Of a stretch of DNA of 35,621 nt, positions 27,824 through 35,621 are shown in pieces (positions within the stretch are counted from its first letter, which is position 1; the number at the start of each line of letters is the position of its first letter). This stretch comes from Chlorobiota bacterium (GTDB lineage Bacteria > Bacteroidota > Bacteroidia > Bacteroidales > F082). Under the pieces are notes generated by a model. That model saw only the letters and a program-made list of their open reading frames with translations. It was not told the origin of the DNA and ran no database searches. The stretch covers positions 1-35,621 of the forward strand of contig JAUXDH010000007.1 in assembly GCA_030618545.1 (NCBI GenBank), read 5' to 3'. The position numbers were made by a program, and so were the translations under genes.

Positions 27824-29407
27824 TCATTCAATCTTGAATCTGCTTTTAATATATTCGTTGATCTCTTTCAGGGAGGTGATTTCCTGGGAGGCATTTCCTG
27901 ACCGTACAAAAAACCTCTCCACTTCATGACCTTGTTTGTTTTTTATTTTTAAATACAGTGGGGAATCACCGGCAGAGAGATATATCACACAGATTATTTT
28001 TGATTCTATTTCCAAAAACTCCATCAGGATATACTTGTTGGAAAACCTTAAACTAAACTCGTTATTGATAAGTTTGCGAAGATGCAACTCAAAATAATCC
28101 ACATCTTGCTTCTTTAACGTTTTAAAATCGTGTTCAAGGCCAATGATTTTTTGTTCATCGGTAACTCCAATAAACAGTGTTCCGCCTTTGGCATTTGCAA
28201 AGGCGGAAATGCTTTTAAGTATGACGTCCTCTAATATTTTGTTTACTTTTTCTTCCCGGAAATCCCATCGGAGTGATGACTTAAACTCCACGAGTTCACT
28301 CTCACCTTTATTGATCATGCTTAATATTTCATCATCTGAAAGAGACTTCAATTTACTTATTGGTACTGATTTTTTCTTTTGTTTTTTTCGATATAGCGGA
28401 AGGAACGCAGCCACAGCAAATATCAGGAGGAGTATAGCCAGGTAGAGGTAAGCCTCATCAACTTTCCTTTTTTTCGCAATAAGGTCATTTTTTGAAATGG
28501 TAACCCCGAAGCCGCGGGCGCCAAGTGTTGGAGTCAGGGTATCTATCCTTAACCAAAATTCTGTATTGAGCGTGGCAATTGAGTAAGTAAAGGCAGAATC
28601 GGGATTCATTGTCATCCAGTTGTTAAAAACACTTTTCACTTCTGTTGTTAGTTGGTCATACACAGCGATTTTTGCAGTATCATCAGTCCGCATGGGGGTA
28701 ACTATCGAATCTCTGGTGGTTAGAATAGAAACCAGCGGATTTTCAAAGCTCAACACATTTCTAAACCTTTCGTCCAGTTCGCCTGTTCTGTACATAAATG
28801 CCACAAGATCATCGCTGCCTGTAATGCCCAACCTAAAAATATTGAAAATCAAATCCCTGTTGATATCCACATTGCTGTTGGCAGTTCTCCAAACGTGCTC
28901 GCCTTCACTTAGTACAATGTTCTTAATTGTTTCAAAATCCTCCGGGTACATGAACGAATTATAGGTGTCCATCCATCCTCCAATTTCTTCAAGCTTAGTG
29001 TTTAACCTGCTCCATTGAAGCAGGCTATCTGTTATACTGTTGTGGGTGGTCACCCAACTGTTCTCATCCTTATAAATGAAGAAATTCATATTTTCTCCCA
29101 ATACAACAACACCTTTCAGGTAAGGCTCGCTGTCAATCAGGCCGGAAAAGTAATTGTTGAGTCTATCCTTATTTATCATGTCCACATCAACCGAGCGGGC
29201 GTTTTTTTGGATTGTATCAACGGAGCCTTCAACAGTCTTGAGGAAAGATTTTAAGTCTTTTTTGAATAAATCTGAAACCTGTTCGATGACTTCATCAGCA
29301 TAGAAATCCTTTTTCTTAACAGTCAGGAACAGGATGAAACTGATAACGGCTAACATAAGGAAAGAGATGGAAATCCAGAAACCAAACTTTTTTAACATGC
29401 TTTTCAA
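27824..29407 (-). CDS. membrane protein with N-terminal extracytoplasmic sensor-like region and cytoplasmic AlbA_2 (Schlafen-like) domain
   Basis: Two TMs (residues ~10-30 and 'LYLAILLLIFAVAAFLPLYR') flank ~280 aa; C-terminal 'GESELVEFKSSLRWDFREEKVNKILEDVILKSISAFANAKGGTLFIGVTDEQKIIGLEHD' is AlbA_2-type. Confidence 0.85.
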   Translation of the reverse strand: MKSMLKKFGFWISISFLMLAVISFILFLTVKKKDFYADEVIEQVSDLFKKDLKSFLKTVEGSVDTIQKNARSVDVDMINKDRLNNYFSGLIDSEPYLKGVVVLGENMNFFIYKDENSWVTTHNSITDSLLQWSRLNTKLEEIGGWMDTYNSFMYPEDFETIKNIVLSEGEHVWRTANSNVDINRDLIFNIFRLGITGSDDLVAFMYRTGELDERFRNVLSFENPLVSILTTRDSIVTPMRTDDTAKIAVYDQLTTEVKSVFNNWMTMNPDSAFTYSIATLNTEFWLRIDTLTPTLGARGFGVTISKNDLIAKKRKVDEAYLYLAILLLIFAVAAFLPLYRKKQKKKSVPISKLKSLSDDEILSMINKGESELVEFKSSLRWDFREEKVNKILEDVILKSISAFANAKGGTLFIGVTDEQKIIGLEHDFKTLKKQDVDYFELHLRKLINNEFSLRFSNKYILMEFLEIESKIICVIYLSAGDSPLYLKIKNKQGHEVERFFVRSGNASQEITSLKEINEYIKSRFKIE

Positions 29408-29428
29408 TCTTTCAAATTCAAATGTAGC

Positions 29429-30370
29429 TTATTCCTCTAAATATCTGATATTTCTTTTCAGTTTCTGAAAAGTGGTTCTGCGGACAGCGCTATTGTTGAA
29501 CAGCCTGATGAATTCTCCCTGATTTAGATTCTCCCACTCAGTTTTATCCATTGACTTGAGTTCATCAGATAATTCAAACAGCTTTTCATTATGCGGTTCA
29601 GCATCCCGGTTCCACGGGCAAACTTCCTGGCAAATGTCGCAACCAAAAATCCAGTCTTCAAATTGACTTTTAAACTCTTCAGGGATTTCACTCCGGTGTT
29701 CAATAGTCAGATAAGAAATACATTTCCGGGCATCTAACCTAAAAGGTTCCAGTGCTTTTGTTGGACAGGCTTTGATACAAAGGGTGCAGCTCCCACAAAA
29801 ATTCTTTTCAGGATGATCGGATTCATATTCAAGTTCAAGGTCAAGTATGATATGCCCGATAAAGAAATATGATCCTCCATTTCTATTGATCAGCAGGGTG
29901 TTCTTACCAATAAAACCAAGTCCGCTTTTATGTGCCCATGCACGGTCAAGAACGGGAGCAGAGTCCACACATACACGGGCGTCACGTTTTCCTGTTTCCC
30001 TCTCGATATGCTCCAGCAGCGAATACAATTTATTTTTTACTACTTCATGGTAATCTGATCCGTAAGTATAATTGGAAAGCTTGTAATTGTTCCTGCCTGA
30101 GAGCTTTTCTTTTGGAGTGTAGTTGTAGATTACGGTTATAATGGACTTTGCTCCATCAACAAGTTTTGCCGGATTGTATCTCTTTTCTTTGTTCCTTTCG
30201 AGCCACGACATTTCGCCATGCAGGCCTGCTGCCAGCCAGGCCTCAATCCTTTCTTCATCATCTGGTAAATGCGCTGTTTTTGAAATACCACTTTTGTAAA
30301 ACCCCAAACGTTTTGCTTCAGTTTTGATCAATTGGGAATACTTCGACCGTTGCAGTGTTGAGATGACCAT
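29429..30370 (-). CDS. queG: epoxyqueuosine reductase QueG
   Basis: 'CVDSAPVLDRAWAHKSGLGFIGKNTLLI'; two 4Fe-4S motifs 'CGSCTLCIKACPTKALEP' and 'CDICQEVCPWNRDAEPH'. Confidence 0.95.
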   Translation of the reverse strand: MVISTLQRSKYSQLIKTEAKRLGFYKSGISKTAHLPDDEERIEAWLAAGLHGEMSWLERNKEKRYNPAKLVDGAKSIITVIYNYTPKEKLSGRNNYKLSNYTYGSDYHEVVKNKLYSLLEHIERETGKRDARVCVDSAPVLDRAWAHKSGLGFIGKNTLLINRNGGSYFFIGHIILDLELEYESDHPEKNFCGSCTLCIKACPTKALEPFRLDARKCISYLTIEHRSEIPEEFKSQFEDWIFGCDICQEVCPWNRDAEPHNEKLFELSDELKSMDKTEWENLNQGEFIRLFNNSAVRRTTFQKLKRNIRYLEE

Positions 30371-30392
30371 CGCAGTAAAATGAAAATACGAG

Positions 30393-31415
30393 TTAAAACA
30401 GTTTTCCCTGATCCGTTTTTTTTATTTTGCCAAGGTGCTTGTAAGCAAGTTCTGTAGCCTCCCTTCCACGCGGTGTGCGCATCAGGTAACCTTCCTGGAT
30501 CAGGAAGGGTTCATAAACTTCTTCAATTGTACCAGCCTCTTCGGCGACCGCGGTGGCAATAGTTGTTATACCTACGGGCCCTCCTTTAAACTTATCGATG
30601 ATGGTCGTCAGAATTCGGTTATCCATTTCGTCAAGCCCGTTTTTGTCGACGTGAAGAGCTTCCAGAGAATGCAAAGAAATGTCCATGTCGATGTCCCCAT
30701 TGCCTTTGATCTGTGCAAAATCCCTTACCCTTCTGAGCAGGAGATTTGCTATTCTTGGAGTCCCACGACTCCTTCTGGCAACCTCCATAGCCGCATTATC
30801 CTCAATGTCCACCTTTAGTATAGAAGCAGATCTTTTGATGATGCCTGCCAGGATAGGTGTATTGTAATAAGACAGTCGCGAATTGATGCCAAAACGTGAC
30901 CTTAGCGGTGCAGTAAGCAATCCTGACCTGGTAGTTGCCCCGATAAGTGTAAACGGGCTCAGATTTATTTGAACCGATCTTGCATTGGGTCCTGTCTCTA
31001 TCATGATATCGATCCTGAAGTCTTCCATAGCTGAGTAAAGATACTCTTCCACAACAGGACTCAGCCGATGTATTTCATCGATAAAAAGTACATCATTTTC
31101 GCTCAGATTTGTTAACAGCCCTGCCAGGTCCCCGGGCTTGTCAAGCACAGGCCCGGAAGACGTGATAATGTTAGCACCAAGTTCATTGGAGATAATATAG
31201 GATAGGGTTGTTTTTCCAAGTCCGGGAGGACCATGCAGGAGCACATGATCCAGTGCATCACCTCTTTGCCTGGCTGCTTCCACAAACACCCTGAGGTTAT
31301 TTACTACATTTGGTTGCCCGGCAAAGCTATCGAATCGGGAGGGCCTGAGGACTCTCTCCATTTCCATCTCAGTTTTGCTAAGATGATCACCGGTGGCATC
31401 AAAGTTTTCGTTCAT
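30393..31415 (-). CDS. ruvB: Holliday junction branch migration ATPase RuvB
   Basis: '[26 protein letters not shown]', Walker A '[10 protein letters not shown]', Walker B 'LFIDEIHRL', '[18 protein letters not shown]'. Confidence 0.97.
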   Translation of the reverse strand: MNENFDATGDHLSKTEMEMERVLRPSRFDSFAGQPNVVNNLRVFVEAARQRGDALDHVLLHGPPGLGKTTLSYIISNELGANIITSSGPVLDKPGDLAGLLTNLSENDVLFIDEIHRLSPVVEEYLYSAMEDFRIDIMIETGPNARSVQINLSPFTLIGATTRSGLLTAPLRSRFGINSRLSYYNTPILAGIIKRSASILKVDIEDNAAMEVARRSRGTPRIANLLLRRVRDFAQIKGNGDIDMDISLHSLEALHVDKNGLDEMDNRILTTIIDKFKGGPVGITTIATAVAEEAGTIEEVYEPFLIQEGYLMRTPRGREATELAYKHLGKIKKTDQGKLF

Positions 31416-31621
31416 CCGTTTTTACTTACCTCAACAAAAGTAACAATTAGTTATACATTTTTTGAGAAGCGATTTTGTCGTTACAGATTTCCTTGTCTTT
31501 TTGTATTTTTTGTACAGTTTATGTATTGAAAAAACCATTATATTAGCTACAAAATCAGGCCGAATTGTCTGGGTTGTTGATGTTTTCAATTGAAAATCAA
31601 ATACCTACAAACACAATAGTC

Positions 31622-32452
31622 ATGAAAAACATTCTAGTCGCCATCGATTTCTCGAAGAATGCAGAACATGCTTTAGAATACGCCCTCCTTTTTGCCGGTA
31701 AGATGGATGCCGGAATTCACCTTATCTGGGTGGATAACACCATGTCAGACGAAAGCGTTACCGATACCATTGAAGGTGATTTACGCAGGGAAAAGAAATC
31801 ATACATGAAATCGCTGATAGAAAAATATCAGCCCCAATTGGAAGGCCGTAAGATCAAGGTATTATTTAGAAAGGGGAGAGTTTACCAGGAAATAACAAAA
31901 GCTGCAAGGCACGTTGATGCCGACCTGATTTTTACCGGTACGCACGGTGTTTCAGGGTATGAACAATATTGGATCGGCAGCAATGCATACCGGATTGTTA
32001 CTCAGGCGCCCTGTCCGGTTGTTACTGTTCGCAGGGATTATGAAATCAGTGAAGGCATTAACAACATACTTCTGCCTATCGACAGTTCTTTGGAAACCAA
32101 GCAGAAACTTCCTTATACCTGTGACCTGTCCATAATGTTTAATGCGAAAATACATTTGCTGATCATTTACAATACCCCACTGAATGTAATTCGTAAGCGA
32201 ATTGACAAAATTGCTGCAGAAGCTGAAGTTTGTTTAAAAGAAAAAAGCGTAAAATACGTTTTTGAAAAACTGGAAGCAAATAATGTGGCAGCCGCGATAC
32301 TTAAATATACCGAGAAACATAACATTGACTTGCTCACGATCATGACGGACCAGGGAACTACTACAGCAAATAAGTTCCTGGGACCTTATGCCCAGCAGTT
32401 GATCAATAATTCTATGATCCCGATAATGAGTTTAAAGGCGAAAGATTTTTAA
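31622..32452 (+). CDS. universal stress protein (tandem UspA domains)
   Basis: Start MKNILVAIDFSKNAEHALEYAL; 'IFTGTHGVSGYEQYWIGSNAYRIVTQAPCPVVTVR' (G2xG9xGS signature). Confidence 0.93.
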   Translation: MKNILVAIDFSKNAEHALEYALLFAGKMDAGIHLIWVDNTMSDESVTDTIEGDLRREKKSYMKSLIEKYQPQLEGRKIKVLFRKGRVYQEITKAARHVDADLIFTGTHGVSGYEQYWIGSNAYRIVTQAPCPVVTVRRDYEISEGINNILLPIDSSLETKQKLPYTCDLSIMFNAKIHLLIIYNTPLNVIRKRIDKIAAEAEVCLKEKSVKYVFEKLEANNVAAAILKYTEKHNIDLLTIMTDQGTTTANKFLGPYAQQLINNSMIPIMSLKAKDF

Positions 32453-32465
32453 TAAAAATGATTGG

Positions 32466-32900
32466 ATGAGACATACCTTCAAAAGATCAATATTAATTGG
32501 CATAATGCTTATCGTTTGGACTGGGATGACACTGGCCCAGGAAAACAATGAAGGTGTGTTAATTGTCCATGCAGATCCTGGAATTGACAATCTCATACAA
32601 TTACATATAGCGTATAATGAAGCCTTTCCTGTGATGGATGGTTTTCGCATCCATATTTTTATGGGATCGGGAAATGAAGCGCTTGACAGGGCCGAAGAAA
32701 TAAAAATGAAGTTTGAAGAGAAGTATGATGATGTTCCCGCCTATATCACTTTTGCTGAACCTTATTACCGGGTTAGGGCAGGTGATTTCAGGACTAGGCT
32801 CGAAGCCGGGCAGTTTTTGCAGCGGATCACCCGCAAATACCCAAATGCCTGGGTGATTAAAGAAAAAATCAATTTACCAATTATACCAAAATACCAATAA
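32466..32900 (+). CDS. secreted SPOR-like domain protein
   Basis: Signal peptide; 'YNEAFPVMDGFRIHIFMGSGNEALDRAEEIKMKFEEKYDDVPAYITFAEPYYRVRAGDFRTRLEAGQFLQRITRKYPNAWVI' resembles SPOR repeats. Confidence 0.75.
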   Translation: MRHTFKRSILIGIMLIVWTGMTLAQENNEGVLIVHADPGIDNLIQLHIAYNEAFPVMDGFRIHIFMGSGNEALDRAEEIKMKFEEKYDDVPAYITFAEPYYRVRAGDFRTRLEAGQFLQRITRKYPNAWVIKEKINLPIIPKYQ

Positions 32901-32910
32901 ACAAATCATT

Positions 32911-33756
32911 ATGAGTAAGAAAATAGTAGTCGGCATCGATTTTTCAGAATGTTCAATTAACGGATTTGAGCACGCTATTACCATAGCGCAGAAAGCCAAA
33001 GCAGCTATCACGATGGTTTGGGTAAACCATCTCGATTATTCCAAAGAGATTTTCTCTGTTGAGCCAAAACAATTAACCGCGGAAGTTGCCACCAGGTTCG
33101 AGGATCTCGTTGCATCCCATAAGGATAAATTGTGGGGACAACCCCTCAACTATGTGATACGAAAGGGAAAGGTTTACAAAGAAATATGTGCAGTAGCCGA
33201 GGAGGAGAATGCATTTCTAATCGTAATTGGCACCCATGGTTCATCCGGATTTGAAGAATTCTGGATTGGAAGCAATGCGAACAGAATGGTTTCGGCCTGC
33301 CGTAAACCCATCATTACCATAAGGGGTGGAATTGATGTGGGAAAAGATTTAAAAACCATCGTTATGCCATTTGACAGCACAAAAGTTACCCGTCAGAAAT
33401 TACCGATGACGGCGCTTCTTGCCAGTTATTTTGATTCAGAAGTTCATGTGCTTGGAATGTTCACATCAAAACTTGATGACCTGAGGTACCGTATTCGCAC
33501 CTATGTTGCTCAGGCCGAAGATTATTTTAAGGAAAACAATGTGAGGTTTAAAGTTGTGTTTCTTGAAGTTGATAACATCACCGAGGCAACCTTAGAATAT
33601 GCGGATAAAGTGGATGCCAACCTGATCTCTATTATGACCGAACAGGAAACCACCACTTCCAATCTATGGTTGGGACCCTTTGCAGCCCAGATGGTAAATC
33701 ATGCCGGAATTCCGGTGATGAGCATCCATCCCGACAGATACGGGTTTGTTCCGTAG
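32911..33756 (+). CDS. universal stress protein (tandem UspA domains)
   Basis: MSKKIVVGIDFSECSINGFEHAITIAQKAKA; 'IVIGTHGSSGFEEFWIGSNANRMVSACRKPIITIR'. Confidence 0.93.
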   Translation: MSKKIVVGIDFSECSINGFEHAITIAQKAKAAITMVWVNHLDYSKEIFSVEPKQLTAEVATRFEDLVASHKDKLWGQPLNYVIRKGKVYKEICAVAEEENAFLIVIGTHGSSGFEEFWIGSNANRMVSACRKPIITIRGGIDVGKDLKTIVMPFDSTKVTRQKLPMTALLASYFDSEVHVLGMFTSKLDDLRYRIRTYVAQAEDYFKENNVRFKVVFLEVDNITEATLEYADKVDANLISIMTEQETTTSNLWLGPFAAQMVNHAGIPVMSIHPDRYGFVP

Positions 33757-33824
33757 AAAGCAATCATTTCTGACACAGGACAACCACTAATAATCATATA
33801 ATACCAGGTTAATATAAAAATGAG

Positions 33825-33982
33825 CTAGGAGACTTGAGACAGAAGACCTGAGACGCAAGAGTCAAGAGCCAAGATCCAAGACAGTGCCAAAGATGGTAGT
33901 CGGCAGGCCTGCCTATATGACCAGAAGGAGTCCATGGACCAATACTAATGACTAATTATCCAATGACCAATGACTAATGACC
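33825..33982. repeat. low-complexity intergenic tract: GAGAC/CAAGA-type and CAATGAC/TAATGAC-type short repeats around a 12-bp palindrome
   Basis: gagacttgagacagaagacctgagacgcaagagtcaagagccaagatccaag; ggcaggcctgcc (33902-33913); ccaatactaatgactaattatccaatgaccaatgactaatgacc. Confidence 0.8.
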
Positions 33983-34067
33983 CCGCCTTATTTTTTAGCA
34001 CATTATGAAATAAAAATGGTATAAGTAGTTCTGAAATTGTTCTACTGCTTTTATACTTTGTTTGTGG

Positions 34068-35618
34068 CTAGTTTTTTATCTCATCCCCGGTTTTATTGTA
34101 AAACTTGTATTTCATCAGATGGAAATTCTTCGTAGGATGGATTTTTATCCAACGTTTATATTTAATAAACCATTTCATCTGAACCGAGTTGATTCCTTTA
34201 GTAAGAAATGCAGCGATATACGGATGTACACTTAAACTCAGGTGTTTTTCATTCTGTTCCTGGATAAGATAATTGAGGTTGTTTTCAATATCATCTATCA
34301 GCATGATACTTGACTTGATCTCACCGGTTCCACTGCATGCAGGGCACTGTTCCAGTACGGTTACAGCCATTTCGGGTCTTACCCTTTGTCTGGTTATTTG
34401 CACAAGACCGAACTTACTTGGCGGCAAAATAGTATGCTTGGCGCTGTCTTTCGCCATTTCCTCTTTCAGTTTCTGATAGAGGGCCTTTCGGTTCTTGGAT
34501 TCATGCATGTCGATAAAATCAATAACGATGATTCCACCCATATCCCGTAAGCGCAGTTGCCGGGCCACTTCAGCGGCTGATTCGATATTGACAGTCTTCG
34601 CATTTTCTTCCTGCGAGTTTTCCTTGTTCACACGATGGCCGCTGTTGATGTCAATCACATGCATAGCCTCAGTGTGTTCAATGATAATGTAGACGCCACT
34701 TTTTATCGTTACGGTTTTGCCGAAAGAGTTTTTCACCTGTTTATCGATACCGAAATAATCGAATATCGGGGTTCGGCCCCTGTAACGTTTAACAATGTCT
34801 TTTTTATCGGGAGATATATTCCCGATCATGCTTTTGGCTTCTTCGTAAATTACCGGATCATTTGTGTAAATGCTGTTGAATGATTCGTTAAGGTTATCCC
34901 TTAATATTGCGGAGGTACGATCCAGTTCGCTTAAAACCTTGTGCGGTGCACTTAGGTTGGGTAATTTTGCAATGATCTTATCCCATTTGCTGAGCAGGTT
35001 TCTCAGGTCAGAATCCAATTCGGCCACTTTTTTATTCTCAGCTACCGTTCGGATGATTACACCGAAGTTATTAGGCTTAATACTCAGTATGAGTCTTTTC
35101 AGCCTGTTTCTTTCTTCTTTGCTTTTAATTTTCTGGGAAATAGAAATCTTGTTAGAGAAGGGAAGTAAGACAATATACCTTCCGGGGAAGGAAACCTCAG
35201 TGGTGATCCTTGGACCTTTAGTGGAAATTGGTTCCTTAGCGATCTGCAAAATAATTTGCTGACCTGTAGTAAGAACCTGGGTTATCTTGCCTGTTTTTTC
35301 AATGTCTTTTTCCGGTTTGAACTTGTCGATATTGATCATATTCAACCTGCTTTGAATGGCAAGCCGAGTATACTTGTTCAATGATCGAATTTGCGGACCA
35401 AGGTCAAGGTAATGCAAAAAAGCATCCTTTTCATAACCAACATTTACAAAAGCTGCATTGAGCCCGGGCATGATTTTTTTAACCTTGCCAAGATATACAT
35501 CTCCTACTGCAAAACTCTGGTTATGCTTCTCCTTATGTAATTCAACCAAAAACTTTTCTTCAAGAAGGGCAATATTGACTTCGGTAGAATTGGAATCTAT
35601 TATTAATTCTTTTGTCAA
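34068..35618 (-). CDS. rng: Rne/Rng family ribonuclease (RNase G-like)
   Basis: 'VGDVYLGKVKKIMPGLNAAFVNVGYEKDAFLHYLDLG' (S1), 'GGIIVIDFIDMHESKNRKALYQKLKEEM', 'CPACSGTG'. Apparent TTG start at 35618 lies at the window edge; the true start may lie outside. Confidence 0.93.
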   Translation of the reverse strand: MTKELIIDSNSTEVNIALLEEKFLVELHKEKHNQSFAVGDVYLGKVKKIMPGLNAAFVNVGYEKDAFLHYLDLGPQIRSLNKYTRLAIQSRLNMINIDKFKPEKDIEKTGKITQVLTTGQQIILQIAKEPISTKGPRITTEVSFPGRYIVLLPFSNKISISQKIKSKEERNRLKRLILSIKPNNFGVIIRTVAENKKVAELDSDLRNLLSKWDKIIAKLPNLSAPHKVLSELDRTSAILRDNLNESFNSIYTNDPVIYEEAKSMIGNISPDKKDIVKRYRGRTPIFDYFGIDKQVKNSFGKTVTIKSGVYIIIEHTEAMHVIDINSGHRVNKENSQEENAKTVNIESAAEVARQLRLRDMGGIIVIDFIDMHESKNRKALYQKLKEEMAKDSAKHTILPPSKFGLVQITRQRVRPEMAVTVLEQCPACSGTGEIKSSIMLIDDIENNLNYLIQEQNEKHLSLSVHPYIAAFLTKGINSVQMKWFIKYKRWIKIHPTKNFHLMKYKFYNKTGDEIKN

Positions 35619-35621
35619 AAT

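Noticed and set aside
1-35621. Integrated phage, integrative element or defence island
   Set aside because: No integrase, transposase, phage structural, restriction or Cas proteins; the only accessory-looking material is the toxin remnant patch and short repeats.

Overview
This is a chromosomal window from a Bacteroidetes genome, probably Bacteroidales-like. Supporting evidence: type IX secretion C-terminal sorting domains, TAnnTTTG promoters, RprXY-like two-component genes and the TsaB/DnaG/RuvB/QueG/RNase G-type protein sequences. Most of it is ordinary housekeeping and envelope genes: T9SS cargo, TPR regulator, AI-2E transporter, CorA, ECF sigma factor, TsaB, RND adaptor plus TolC, M1 peptidase, AlkD-like protein, serine hydrolase, two-component system, DnaG, TadA-like deaminase, Na+/solute symporter, AlbA_2 protein, QueG, RuvB, two universal stress proteins and RNase G. 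There is no CRISPR array and no recognisable tRNA or rRNA. The most interesting signals are non-coding. (1) A roughly 440-nt candidate structured RNA lies on the minus strand at about 25245-25690. It fills the gap between convergent dnaG and the deaminase gene. It has a Bacteroidetes-type promoter, several GCAA-capped hairpins, an 8-bp complementary long-range pair and a terminator hairpin. (2) A roughly 120-nt candidate sRNA (+) sits between the histidine kinase gene and dnaG. It has a strong terminator and dnaG has its own promoter downstream of it. (3) A decayed toxin-antitoxin patch at 10.9-11.5 kb contains an intact HigA, only the C-terminal end of HigB fused out of frame to a truncated TPR gene, and an antisense YoeB/Txe C-terminal remnant. 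Several intergenic repeats are also present. No database or folding computation was run; all family names are from motif recognition.
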